18,883 nt of DNA from SW-4-43-9 sp047617985 (GCA_047617985.1 JBLGBS010000015.1:1-18883), one strand, 5' to 3'. Positions 6,150 to 12,574 are shown, counted from the first letter of the stretch. Notes: generated by a model from the sequence alone, not told the origin. Translations and numbers: made by a program.

Positions 6150-6479
6150 ATGGGACTTTTCGACGATACTGCATCCAGCAAGAAAGGCGAGGTAAGGATT
6201 GGAGTTCCGGATGAGGAAAAAGATAACTCTAAGCTCAGGAGCGAAGTTGAATCAAAAATGGATACTAGCTCAGGATCCAGCCGGTCTTCAGCAGGAAGTT
6301 CTTCAGGTGAGGTCTCCAGAAAGGAGCTTCACAGGCAGAACGAGAGGATTATCAATCTGCTTGAAAAACTGGTCGATGATGATAACAAAATGGAAACCAG
6401 CAGTAATCGGATTACTGATAGGGAAAGCGGAAAAACTGAAGATGATGGTATGAGAGGTGGAATGGATGAGCTATTATGA
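6150..6479 (+). CDS. Ser/Glu-rich hydrophilic protein with short coiled coil (first of pair)
   Basis: 109 residues. The N-terminus MGLFDDTASSKKGEVRIGVP is followed by a disordered Ser-rich stretch (about 40-55: SSGSSRSSAGSSSGE) and a short amphipathic helix (LHRQNERIINLLEKLV), then an acidic tail. There is no catalytic motif, signal peptide or membrane segment. The last codons overlap the start of the next gene, which has the same architecture, so the two are translationally coupled and may be a partner or duplicated pair. No family is recognised; a scaffold or adaptor role is speculation. Confidence 0.65.
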   Translation: MGLFDDTASSKKGEVRIGVPDEEKDNSKLRSEVESKMDTSSGSSRSSAGSSSGEVSRKELHRQNERIINLLEKLVDDDNKMETSSNRITDRESGKTEDDGMRGGMDELL

Positions 6480-6837
6480 TAATGTAAAAGACGATGTTAA
6501 AGACAAAAATTCAGGTTCAAAATCCAGCTCCGGAGGCGGTGCACCGTCTTTCGACACTCTGAAGGAAGCAGCTGAGGAAACTTCGGAGGAGGAAGATGAA
6601 GAAAACAAGGGAGACTCCACTCCTATAGAGGTTCTGGAGGAGGGAGGGCTTCGAAAGGAGAGCTCGCAGAACCAGCAGAGCAGTCAACAGTCCTCAAACA
6701 ATAGTTCGGGCGGTGAGAAAACTTCTCAGAGTCAGAGAGCTGAGGCTGTTGGTTCCTCGGAAATTGAGTCCAAGCTGGACAGGATTATAGAGCAAAATGA
6801 TAAAATGATTGAGATTCTGGAAAGCTTCGCGTCTTAA
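6466..6837 (+). CDS. Ser/Glu-rich hydrophilic protein with C-terminal coiled coil (second of pair)
   Basis: 123 residues from the ATG at 6466, preceded by GAGGTGG; an in-frame ATG at 6457 overlaps that site. Nearly the whole protein is low complexity: Ser/Gly, then EETSEEEDEENKGD, then Gln/Ser. The last 25 residues form a predicted helix (SKLDRIIEQNDKMIEILESF) resembling the helix of the preceding gene (RQNERIINLLEKLV). The start overlaps the previous gene by 14 nt. The end overlaps the convergent amphi-Trp-like gene by 4 nt. The function is unknown. Confidence 0.65.
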   Translation: MSYYDNVKDDVKDKNSGSKSSSGGGAPSFDTLKEAAEETSEEEDEENKGDSTPIEVLEEGGLRKESSQNQQSSQQSSNNSSGGEKTSQSQRAEAVGSSEIESKLDRIIEQNDKMIEILESFAS

Positions 6838-7109
6838 ACCACTTTCACGTTAATTTTTCTTCTTCCTTCTGAAGTGCTTTCCATTTCCTCTCTCAGCTCC
6901 ATATCAACTGACAGCTTCTTGTAAGTATCTCCTTCTTTGAACTCCAGTTCTACTCTGCTGTCCTGGTTAGGCTCGATCTGTACTTCCTCTCTGCCCTTGA
7001 AGCTCAGTCCTACTTCTCCTTCTCTGAGCTTGTCGGCGAAGTTGTCAAGGAAGTTTGCAAGTTCTTCGTCTGAAAATTCAAAGTCGAGGTCTACCTCTTC
7101 GGTTGCCAT
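6834..7109 (-). CDS. Amphi-Trp-like domain protein
   Basis: 91 residues. The sequence follows the pattern of the amphi-Trp domain, small acidic proteins common in Haloarchaea: an initial strand (VDLDFEFSDEEL), a helix (ANFLDNFADKLREGEV), then LSFKGREEVQIEP and amphipathic strands (RVELEFKEGDTYKKLSVDMEL). It lacks the tryptophan that gives the domain its name. A TATA-like box (AAAATAAAACC, about 7133-7143) about 28 nt before the ATG suggests its own leaderless promoter, although it follows the arv operon by only 50 nt. The molecular role of the family is not known to me. Confidence 0.65.
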   Translation of the reverse strand: MATEEVDLDFEFSDEELANFLDNFADKLREGEVGLSFKGREEVQIEPNQDSRVELEFKEGDTYKKLSVDMELREEMESTSEGRRKINVKVV

Positions 7110-7159
7110 AGGTAATAAAGAAAGAGAAAAGGTTTTATTTTTTAGTGGTGGTTACGGAT

Positions 7160-7423
7160 TTAATCCTTCTTCATCAGCTTTCTTGAGAGGAAGTGATCCT
7201 TCTCCTCCAGTTCTCTGATTGATTCAATTGCAAACAGGTATCCTGCTCCCATCATTACTACTCCAAGGAATGCCGGCCCGAGATCTGCTACCTGAGAAAG
7301 CGGGTAGAGTCCGGATAGGACAAGCAGTGTTCCCAGCACGAAAAGCGTGAAAGATACCGCAACCTCCTGATTGGTTGTCATCTTCGGAAGTCCGAAACGG
7401 TCTTCTTCAGGTTCTTCTGTCAT
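7160..7423 (-). CDS. Two-TM membrane protein coupled to arvC
   Basis: 87 residues. An acidic cytoplasmic start (MTEEPEEDRFGLPKM) is followed by two membrane helices (VAVSFTLFVLGTLLVLSGL and AFLGVVMMGAGYLFAIESI) joined by a short loop containing PLSQVADLGP, then a charged tail. Its ATG overlaps the arvC stop in an ATGA arrangement, so it is translated from the arvABC mRNA. I recognise no family. The coupling suggests a membrane partner of the Arv vesicle-forming system, which is inference from context only. Confidence 0.75.
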   Translation of the reverse strand: MTEEPEEDRFGLPKMTTNQEVAVSFTLFVLGTLLVLSGLYPLSQVADLGPAFLGVVMMGAGYLFAIESIRELEEKDHFLSRKLMKKD

Positions 7424-7809
7424 GTTATATCAAGCTCCGATGAGTCGATTTCTTTGCTTCCGGGGGTAAACGCTGACGGCAGGTGGACGTGGTAGACGCC
7501 CTCTGTCTTCCGTATAACCAGCGGAACCTCCTTCAGTAGACGTGAAACGTTTATGTTGTACACGCCTTCTTCCTCGACTACAATAGAGTCTAAATCAAAC
7601 TTGAACTTAATGTTTTCCCTTTCCTCGAGCCCTTCCTCAACCATTTCCTCGATATCGGAACGTACTTCAGCTCTCTCATCCTCTGAAAGATCCTCTTCCT
7701 CGGGCTCGTTCTCGTAAATAAATAATGATGAACCGCATTCACATCCGTCAATTAGCTCTTCAGAATCATCTTCGTACGTGTTACCGCAGTTCATGCATTT
7801 GTGAGGCAT
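7420..7809 (-). CDS. arvC: ArvC/OapC-like zinc-ribbon protein
   Basis: 129 residues beginning MPHKCMNCGNTYEDDSEEL. This start, with a zinc ribbon made of C-x2-C and the later C-E-C (GCECGSSLFIYE), is characteristic of the OapC/ArvC zinc-ribbon family. A long acidic linker follows, then a C-terminal domain with ADxx-like strands (SRLLKEVPLVIRKTEGVYHVHLPSAF). The ATG at 7809 is preferred over a GTG at 7818 because AGGTG lies 6 nt before it, overlapping the arvB stop. In Haloferax the gene clusters with arvA and arvB, and the cluster is linked to extracellular-vesicle formation. Gene order and family support the name; function here is inferred. Confidence 0.82.
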   Translation of the reverse strand: MPHKCMNCGNTYEDDSEELIDGCECGSSLFIYENEPEEEDLSEDERAEVRSDIEEMVEEGLEERENIKFKFDLDSIVVEEEGVYNINVSRLLKEVPLVIRKTEGVYHVHLPSAFTPGSKEIDSSELDIT

Positions 7810-7818
7810 TATTTGCAC

Positions 7819-8208
7819 CTAGGAGCTTTCCTCTTCCATTTTGGCAAGGAATGATACTGTGTCTTTCTCCTCTTTGATTTTCTCCATAACCCTTGAGTTC
7901 CCTACAATTGTGATTCCTCTGCGGTAATCCTCGTTCAGGAATTTGTCGTATACAAAGTTTCTGGCTTTTTCCAGCCTAGTATTTTCCGAGTTAAGCCCCA
8001 TGAACTCTACTCCCGGGAAATCGTCATCTACCTCTTCCATAGAAGTCTTGATAAGCTCTCTTTTCTCGCCTGGAGCCCATGATTCCTCAAGTACCAGTAC
8101 TGCGTTGTCTTTCACTTTTTCGAGCACTAGCTCTAGCTTCTCCTCGAACTCCACGCTGTTAAGCTTCTCTTTCGATAGAAACTCGATTGTTACTCCGTCT
8201 TCTCCCAT
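7819..8208 (-). CDS. arvB: ArvB/OapB-like DUF2073 protein
   Basis: 129 residues, starting directly after the arvA stop codon (TAG then ATG). The opening GVTIEFLSKEKLNSVEFEEK, the central strand NAVLVLEESWAPGEKRELIK and the later GVEFMGLNSE and GITIVGNSRVMEKI fit DUF2073, the family that always accompanies the OapA/ArvA GTPase in Haloarchaea. It is soluble and acidic. No catalytic motif is visible, so it is probably a partner or regulator of the GTPase. It is the second gene of the operon. Confidence 0.82.
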   Translation of the reverse strand: MGEDGVTIEFLSKEKLNSVEFEEKLELVLEKVKDNAVLVLEESWAPGEKRELIKTSMEEVDDDFPGVEFMGLNSENTRLEKARNFVYDKFLNEDYRRGITIVGNSRVMEKIKEEKDTVSFLAKMEEESS

Positions 8209-8838
8209 CTAACTTAACCTTTCGATTATTTCCTCATAAAGTTTGTCTATGTTTGTGCCCTCTTTGGCGGAAATCTCCAGTACCGGATGCTGAGGGAATG
8301 CATCCCGAACCCTTTCCGGCTCCGCATCTTCAAGATCTACCTTGTTTGCGAGAACCAGGATAGGGATATCTTTGGCTTCCAGGTTTCCAATTATTGTTAC
8401 GTTTACCTGGGTGTAAGGGTCTTCTGTTGCGTCAAAGATTACTAGGCATGCATCGACATCGTCAAGATACTTGATCGCTTCGACAATTCCTTTTGTCGCT
8501 TCTTTTGCTCTGCCTTTGGCCTCATCCTCTTCTAGGCCGTGTTCTGTGAAGTCTTTGAAATCGACGTTTGTCGAGATTCCAGGCATGTCAAGAAGGTTGA
8601 TCTCCAGAGATCTTCCGTCGTCCGCTTCTATAGTAACTTTTTCCTTTTTCTCTACAGCTCGAGTTTCGTGAGGGACTTCTGAGATATCGCTCATTTCCTC
8701 GCCGGTTAGATCCTTCGAGATCTGGTTTGCGAGAGTTGATTTACCTGCGTTTGGCGGTCCGTAAATACCGATACCGATATCGTCCTTTCCTGAATCGCTG
8801 AACAAGTTGTTGAAAAGTTCCTTCAAACGCTTTATCAT
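8209..8838 (-). CDS. arvA: ArvA/OapA-like Era-type GTPase
   Basis: 209 residues with a complete GTPase core: G1 GPPNAGKS (27-34), G3 DMPG (84-87), G4 NKVD (165-168) and G5 SAK (190-192). A short amphipathic N-terminal helix (MIKRLKELFNNLF) could touch the membrane. The Era/Obg-like GTPase followed by DUF2073 and an MPHxC zinc ribbon is the oapABC cluster of Haloarchaea. It was renamed arvABC after the GTPase was shown to drive extracellular-vesicle formation in Haloferax volcanii. A TATA-like box (TTTTTATACC, about 8869-8878) lies upstream. In Haloarchaea the cluster lies next to orc1 at an origin; here orc1 is about 4.3 kb away. Confidence 0.88.
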   Translation of the reverse strand: MIKRLKELFNNLFSDSGKDDIGIGIYGPPNAGKSTLANQISKDLTGEEMSDISEVPHETRAVEKKEKVTIEADDGRSLEINLLDMPGISTNVDFKDFTEHGLEEDEAKGRAKEATKGIVEAIKYLDDVDACLVIFDATEDPYTQVNVTIIGNLEAKDIPILVLANKVDLEDAEPERVRDAFPQHPVLEISAKEGTNIDKLYEEIIERLS

Positions 8839-8960
8839 GTTGACACCAGTTAATACTAAATCCGTTCCATAGGTATAAAAACTATTTGATTTATCCGAGG
8901 CCGTGAAACAGGCCGGAAACCTGATGCTTTTTAATTAAAGTTTGGAACAAAAACTCCCGT

Positions 8961-9395
8961 GTGAAAACTGAAAAAGGCGTTATCATAGTAGCATACAAGA
9001 ACCGGAGAAAACCCCGCTTCGTGGTTATGAACCGGACAAAGAACTGGGAGGGCTGGGAACTACCCAAAGGCCACCTTGAAAACGATGATTACAGAGAGAC
9101 TGTCAAACTAGAGCTAAAAGAGGAGGCCGGAATTGAAGACGATCATATCAAAGAAGTCTCCGATCTCGACCACACCGCGGAATGGAGTTTTGAAGACGGT
9201 GGCGAAGAAATCAAAAGAGAGTACAGAGCTTTCACTGTCGAACTGACTGAAGACGCATTTATCGATGTAAACTCCAATCCTCATGATGAGCACGAACAAG
9301 GTTTTTTCTTCAGAGAGCAGGATGCAAAGTCCCTCTTGACCTACGACAACAATATCGAGGTTCTGGAGAAAGCTATTGAAGAGATCGAAGACTGA
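8961..9395 (+). CDS. Nudix hydrolase
   Basis: 144 residues. The Nudix fold is clear (GVIIVAYKN, NWEGWELPKGHLE, LKEEAGI, AEWSFE). The Nudix box spans about residues 36-57. It keeps the leading G and the metal-binding EE but is one residue shorter than the G-x5-E-x7-RE-U-x-EE-x-G-U consensus and has Leu where the invariant Arg of RE stands. The family cleaves nucleoside diphosphates linked to another group; bis(5'-nucleosyl)-tetraphosphatase-like members have similar WxLPKGH starts. The start is a GTG at 8961, about 26 nt after a TTTTTAATTAAAG box, so probably leaderless. It is divergent from arvA. Confidence 0.85.
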   Translation: MKTEKGVIIVAYKNRRKPRFVVMNRTKNWEGWELPKGHLENDDYRETVKLELKEEAGIEDDHIKEVSDLDHTAEWSFEDGGEEIKREYRAFTVELTEDAFIDVNSNPHDEHEQGFFFREQDAKSLLTYDNNIEVLEKAIEEIED

Positions 9396-9447
9396 TTCGC
9401 CAGAGTTTTAACCTTCGGCAACAATTCTTTCCTAGGTGAAATAAAAA

Positions 9448-9696
9448 ATGACACAGCCAGAACAGATACTGGAATTATACCAGTTCGAGGGATGCCCTTA
9501 CTGCTCAAAAGTAAGATCGAAAATGACAGAACTTGGAATCGACTTTATCGCAAGACAGGTAGACCCGGACGATCGATCAAGAGTTGAAGAAGTATCAGGA
9601 CAGACAAATGTACCGGTCTTAGTTGATCCAAACACGGATACAGTTATGCCTGAGAGCGATGATATCGTAGAATACCTAGAAGAACACTACTCGTAG
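9448..9696 (+). CDS. Glutaredoxin-family thiol oxidoreductase
   Basis: 82 residues with a complete thioredoxin fold of the glutaredoxin/GST N-terminal type. The redox motif CPYC is near residues 16-19 (FEGCPYCSKVRSKM), the cis-proline loop is TNVPVLVDP and the C-terminal helix is ESDDIVEYLEEHY. Such proteins reduce disulfides or mixed thiols in the cytoplasm. AGGTGA lies 8-9 nt before the ATG, so this gene has a short leader. Its end overlaps the convergent gene at 9687-10070 by 10 nt. Confidence 0.88.
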   Translation: MTQPEQILELYQFEGCPYCSKVRSKMTELGIDFIARQVDPDDRSRVEEVSGQTNVPVLVDPNTDTVMPESDDIVEYLEEHYS

Positions 9697-10070
9697 GATT
9701 CTCTGGCATAGCTCTCCCAGCGTCTCTCACCCTTAAGGACAGCTTCAACAGTCTCCTTGAATTCGCCCAGTTCAGGCTCTTCATTGGATCCAAACATGAA
9801 CGCGTGGTGGAGTTCGTGCTCATCCAGTACGTCATAGTCATCTATCTCTAGAGCCTTCGATGTCTCTTCAATCATTTCTTCGTATATCTGGTTGGAGGGC
9901 TTCTGCTTGTCGTGTTTCACACCGAATTCTTTTTTCGACTGCAGAACGAAGTCGTTAAACAGCTTGTAAGCCTCCTCCCACTGCTTCATCTTTACTGAGG
10001 AGTAAATCGCTCCGACATCTTCTAATGTCATTTCATCTTTGTCAATGCTTAAGCGATCCGGCTTGCTCAT
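9687..10070 (-). CDS. Hypothetical helical protein
   Basis: 127 residues, soluble and mostly helical (MTLEDVGAIYSSVKMKQWEEAYKL, NQIYEEMIEETSKALEI, ELGEFKETVEAVLKG). No cysteine and no recognisable motif; HELHHAF is a His cluster of unknown meaning. A TATA-like box near 10096-10104 fits the ATG at 10070. It converges on the glutaredoxin gene. I do not recognise a family. Confidence 0.7.
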   Translation of the reverse strand: MSKPDRLSIDKDEMTLEDVGAIYSSVKMKQWEEAYKLFNDFVLQSKKEFGVKHDKQKPSNQIYEEMIEETSKALEIDDYDVLDEHELHHAFMFGSNEEPELGEFKETVEAVLKGERRWESYARESYE

Positions 10071-10177
10071 AGATCAACATTAGCGACACCACAATTAAAT
10101 ATCTTTCGTTATCCGCCAGTGACAAATAAGTGGAAAGACGTGTGATTCAGACTTCCAGAATTTGAACAGTAATAGTT

Positions 10178-10380
10178 TGGACCGGCCCAGATTTGAACTG
10201 GGGATCTCCACGTGTCTGACTTTGATGCCCGATTCTTGGAAGGCATTCAGAGGATGCCTTGTTGCGTATCTTGAAGACCAAATGTCTTCTGCTCCAGAAA
10301 ACCTCTTCCGAGGTTTTTGGTAATCGAGCGTAACCGATTGTTATCAGCGTGGCGCTATAACCTGGCTAAGCTACCGGTCC
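10178..10380 (-). tRNA. tRNA-Ile(GAU) with 128-nt structured intron
   Basis: The cloverleaf has acceptor GGACCGG/CCGGTCC with A73, D-arm TA-GCTT, anticodon stem CCACG/CGTGG with loop CUGAUAA (anticodon GAU), variable AGATC and T-arm CCCAG-TTCAAAT-CTGGG. The intron at 10214-10341 follows position 37. Exon CTGA pairs with intron TCAG, leaving 3-nt bulges, as expected for splicing. The intron carries three strong hairpins: 10240-10260 (7 bp), 10273-10289 (6 bp) and 10298-10317 (8 bp, GNRA-type GGAA loop in the RNA). That length and structure are unusual for an archaeal tRNA intron. Confidence 0.92.
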
Positions 10381-10472
10381 ATGCTTTGTATAGAATTTTT
10401 AGTTGGGTAAGGGTTTTTAATGCATCCCCCGGTATCGATAGTTTTTAACCCGATTAATTATAAATCGTTGCT

Positions 10473-10955
10473 GTGAGCCTTGAGTCCGAGTACCGGAAGG
10501 ATGTTGAGAAGATTGGCGAGTCAATGGAGAGCGTGGTTTCCCGCCACAAGGCTTCCAAACTGAAGTCTTTCCTGGATCAAATTCTTCCGATCGCACTGCT
10601 TTCGCTCACTTTTGTACTTATATTTAGTCTGGCGATGCCTGTAACAGATAAAATGGCGGTCTACATCAACTATCTGAACTGGGCGGTCGTGTTCTACTTC
10701 GCCTCGAGGCTAACAGTCGAGCTCCGGTTGTCTGATCACAGAGAAAAGTTTGTCCAGAACCATTTACTGGATTTCCTGCTCGTGATTCCTGCTTTCTCAG
10801 TGCTAAAGCAGGTTAAACTGGTCGAGATGATCGCCGAGATCGAATTGTTCGAAGAGGAGAACGCCATGATCTCAGCTACATTCTTCAAGGAGGCTGGGAT
10901 AGCAGCTCAAGCAACTAAGATCACAAGGATCGTTAAGAGAAGTATAGGTCTGTAA
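10473..10955 (+). CDS. Voltage-sensor-like membrane protein without pore
   Basis: 160 residues. A charged N-terminal segment with KASKLKSFLDQ is followed by three hydrophobic segments: ILPIALLSLTFVLIFSLAM, NYLNWAVVFYFASRLTVEL and HLLDFLLVIPAFSVLK. The pattern of an acidic residue after the second helix, then a polar linker, then L-D-F-L-L-V-I-P resembles S1-S3 of ion-channel voltage-sensor domains (fxxxxxxDxxaxxP). There is no Arg-repeat S4 and no pore selectivity filter. The end is a helix with KITRIVKRSI. The start is a GTG at 10473, about 27 nt after a TTTTTAA box; an ATG at 10524 is a possible alternative. The function is unknown. It stands between two tRNA genes. Confidence 0.65.
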   Translation: MSLESEYRKDVEKIGESMESVVSRHKASKLKSFLDQILPIALLSLTFVLIFSLAMPVTDKMAVYINYLNWAVVFYFASRLTVELRLSDHREKFVQNHLLDFLLVIPAFSVLKQVKLVEMIAEIELFEEENAMISATFFKEAGIAAQATKITRIVKRSIGL

Positions 10956-10957
10956 AA

Positions 10958-11099
10958 TGGGCTCGACGGGATTTGAACCCGCGACTACCGGCTTTCTTGC
11001 TCCAAAAATTGGAATCCATGCGTAGCATGGTTTAACGCGTGTTAATCTCCGCGTCAGGAGTTAAAAGGCCGGTGCTCTGCCAGACTGAGCTACGAGCCC
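10958..11099 (-). tRNA. tRNA-Lys(UUU) with 68-nt intron
   Basis: The cloverleaf has acceptor GGGCTCG/CGAGCCC with A73, D-arm TA-GCTC, anticodon stem CCGGC/GCCGG with loop CUUUUAA (anticodon UUU), and T-arm GCGGG-TTCAAAT-CCCGT with one G-U pair. The intron at 10994-11061 follows position 37. Intron CTCC pairs with GGAG next to the splice sites, and exon CTT with AAG, as in a bulge-helix-bulge. The intron also holds CCATGC-TAC-GCATGG, a 6-bp hairpin, and the palindrome TTAACACGCGTTAA. Confidence 0.92.
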
Positions 11100-11109
11100 A
11101 ACAAACTTT

Positions 11110-11152
11110 CAGGCTAAGTTTGATCAAGCCTGAGGCATTCAACTGAATGCCT
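11110..11152 (-). other. Two tandem hairpins between a coding gene and tRNA-Lys
   Basis: CAGGCT/AGCCTG (11110-11132, 11-nt loop) is followed by AGGCATTC-AACT-GAATGCCT (11133-11152, perfect 8-bp stem). They begin 3 nt past the stop of the minus-strand gene ending at 11155 and end 11 nt before the tRNA-Lys 5' end. They could end or protect the lsm-rpl37e mRNA or help separate it from the tRNA. Confidence 0.45.
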
Positions 11153-11154
11153 AT

Positions 11155-11376
11155 CTACTCGGTTTCCTGTTCGAATGTTCCGTACTGAATGTTTTCAACC
11201 GAGCTGTACGGAATGAATATTTTTTCCGCCTTGATTCTGTGAGCGGTTTCTTCCTCGGTCATTATGTAGGGTTCTTCTGCTTCTATTCCTGTGTCCTGTC
11301 GAGTTAGTTTGTCAGTGTCTTTGAGCAGAAAGTCGCCTGATTTGCTGAGGATTATAACCGAGTATTCTTCTTCCAT
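11155..11376 (-). CDS. Hypothetical small acidic protein downstream of rpl37e
   Basis: 73 residues from the ATG at 11376, which starts 1 nt after the rpl37e stop codon; an earlier in-frame start would run through rpl37e. The N-terminus looks beta-rich (YSVIILSKSGDFLLKD) and the C-terminus contains AEKIFIPYSSVENIQYG, a strand pattern that could form a small barrel. No family is recognised. Tight coupling places it as third gene of the lsm-rpl37e operon, so a link to RNA or ribosomes is plausible but unproven. Confidence 0.7.
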   Translation of the reverse strand: MEEEYSVIILSKSGDFLLKDTDKLTRQDTGIEAEEPYIMTEEETAHRIKAEKIFIPYSSVENIQYGTFEQETE

Positions 11377-11377
11377 T

Positions 11378-11539
11378 TTACTGCTTTCGGGGCTTTGCCT
11401 TGTCAAAGTCGTTTCGCTTCGAGGTCTTTCCGAATCCGCATGATGCGCATTCCTTCTTTCTGAGGTGGAAAGACTTCTCTCCGCATCTCCGGCATTTGCC
11501 GTGAGATTTCTTGTTTCGTTTTCCTTTGTTTAGTCCCAT
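11378..11539 (-). CDS. rpl37e: Ribosomal protein L37e
   Basis: 53 residues beginning MGLNKGKRNKKSHGKC. It has the four-cysteine zinc finger C-x2-C-x11-C-x2-C (CRRCG, then CASCGFG) and basic ends typical of archaeal L37e, a 50S subunit protein that binds 23S rRNA. It is of normal length. GAGGT lies before the ATG and the gene starts 15 nt after the lsm stop. The lsm-rpl37e pair is a conserved archaeal operon. Confidence 0.95.
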   Translation of the reverse strand: MGLNKGKRNKKSHGKCRRCGEKSFHLRKKECASCGFGKTSKRNDFDKAKPRKQ

Positions 11540-11554
11540 GATAATTTACCTCTA

Positions 11555-11788
11555 TTATTCAGGGCTGACAAGTATTACGTTGTCACCACGGATAATTAGT
11601 TTTCCGTAGTCTGTCTGTCCTCCGTCTTCAGTTACTGAAGCGTCTTCAAGCCACATGTTTAGGTGAAGGTCAAATGCTTTCAGGTTACCTGAAACTGTCT
11701 GTCCTCCTTTTAGTTTTGCTATTACTCTGTCACCTTTTGCAGTATCTAGTACATCTAAAGGTCTTTTGCCACTGTCATCGTTTCCCAT
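11555..11788 (-). CDS. lsm: Sm-like archaeal protein (Lsm/SmAP)
   Basis: 77 residues from the ATG at 11788. The Sm fold is complete: Sm1 (RVIAKLKGGQTVSGNLKAFDLHLNMWLEDA) and Sm2 (KLIIRGDNVILVSPE), with the RNA-binding residues D-x-H-x-N and RGDN. The protein forms a ring that binds U-rich RNA. A TTG nine codons earlier is rejected because GGTG lies before the ATG and the TATA box (TTTATATAGC, about 11827-11836) places transcription start near 11806. It is the first gene of the operon with rpl37e. Confidence 0.94.
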   Translation of the reverse strand: MGNDDSGKRPLDVLDTAKGDRVIAKLKGGQTVSGNLKAFDLHLNMWLEDASVTEDGGQTDYGKLIIRGDNVILVSPE

Positions 11789-11930
11789 AAAGCTGGTTAC
11801 ACCTTGTAAAGCCAAATCATTAACAAGCTATATAAACCCTTCCCGGTCTCGCTGAGTACAGGTTCTTTACCTGAGAAAGACGGTAAAAACCACAGCACTG
11901 TTTATAAAATTTCATTCATATTCGGAGTAT

Positions 11931-12308
11931 ATGGCAATCTGGCACAAACAGTCTGGAAGAAAGAAAACTGGTGGAAGAACCAGGAGAAACAGGAAATCCA
12001 AAAAGCATGAACTAGGCTCCGAGTTTTCGGAACCTGAGAAAGGAGAGAAAAGAATAGAAAAGAAGAGAACCAGAGGCGGTAACCAGAAGAATGCCGTCAA
12101 GCGAGCTGAGGATATAAATCTGGCGGTTGACGGCGAAGTAAAGAACGCTGAAATCGAGTCAGTTGAAGACAACCCGGCTAATCCTAACTTTGTACGGAGA
12201 TCTCTTCTGACAAAAGGTACGATCGTTCAGACATCAGAGGGTAAGGCAAGGATTACTTCTCGACCAGGTCAGGACGGTATGATTAACGGAGAGCTTGTCG
12301 AAGATTAA
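11931..12308 (+). CDS. rps8e: Ribosomal protein S8e
   Basis: 125 residues. The N-terminus MAIWHKQSGRKKTGGRTRR, followed by a basic KSKKHELG stretch, is the S8e signature; VRRSLLTKGTIVQTSEGKARITSRPGQDGMINGEL is the conserved C-terminal beta domain. It is a 30S subunit protein. The middle (EFSEPEKGEKRIEKKRTRGGNQKNA) is normal for archaeal S8e. A GTTTATAAAA box about 26 nt before the ATG suggests a leaderless mRNA. The last 4 nt overlap the convergent gene at 12305-12574. Confidence 0.95.
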   Translation: MAIWHKQSGRKKTGGRTRRNRKSKKHELGSEFSEPEKGEKRIEKKRTRGGNQKNAVKRAEDINLAVDGEVKNAEIESVEDNPANPNFVRRSLLTKGTIVQTSEGKARITSRPGQDGMINGELVED

Positions 12309-12574
12309 CTTTCAAGAGCTTCTCTAATACTTATTTTCTTAATTTCATCTCCTCTTAATAGAACATATATGCCGGAATCGGTTATAACATCCATTCTAAC
12401 GCCGGTAGTATAGGTAGAAGGTTCGTCTGATTCAATGTAGTTAATACCGAGATCGTCTTCAATCTGCTCTAGATGGTTAATTATATTTTCGTAGTCCTCT
12501 CCAGAACCTCTGACTTCTATAAGATCAATATCTGAGGGTTTATAGTTTTCCTTCAGGAATGAGATGTTTGACAT
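12305..12574 (-). CDS. Hypothetical acidic protein
   Basis: 89 residues, acidic and soluble. It looks like an alternating alpha/beta domain: DLIEVRGSGEDYENIINHLEQIEDDLG, then TGVRMDVITDSGIYVLLRGDEIKKISI. No cysteine and no catalytic motif. The ATTTATACAC box (about 12595-12604) lies 26 nt before the ATG at 12574, so it is probably leaderless. No family is recognised. Confidence 0.7.
   Translation of the reverse strand: MSNISFLKENYKPSDIDLIEVRGSGEDYENIINHLEQIEDDLGINYIESDEPSTYTTGVRMDVITDSGIYVLLRGDEIKKISIREALES

Noticed and set aside
10214..10341. C/D-box guide RNA in the tRNA-Ile intron
   Set aside because: CTGA and TGATG-like strings occur but not in the required C-D spacing and orientation on the transcribed strand.
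11912..12172. Minus-strand 86-codon frame
   Set aside because: Antisense to rps8e, whose protein signature is clear.
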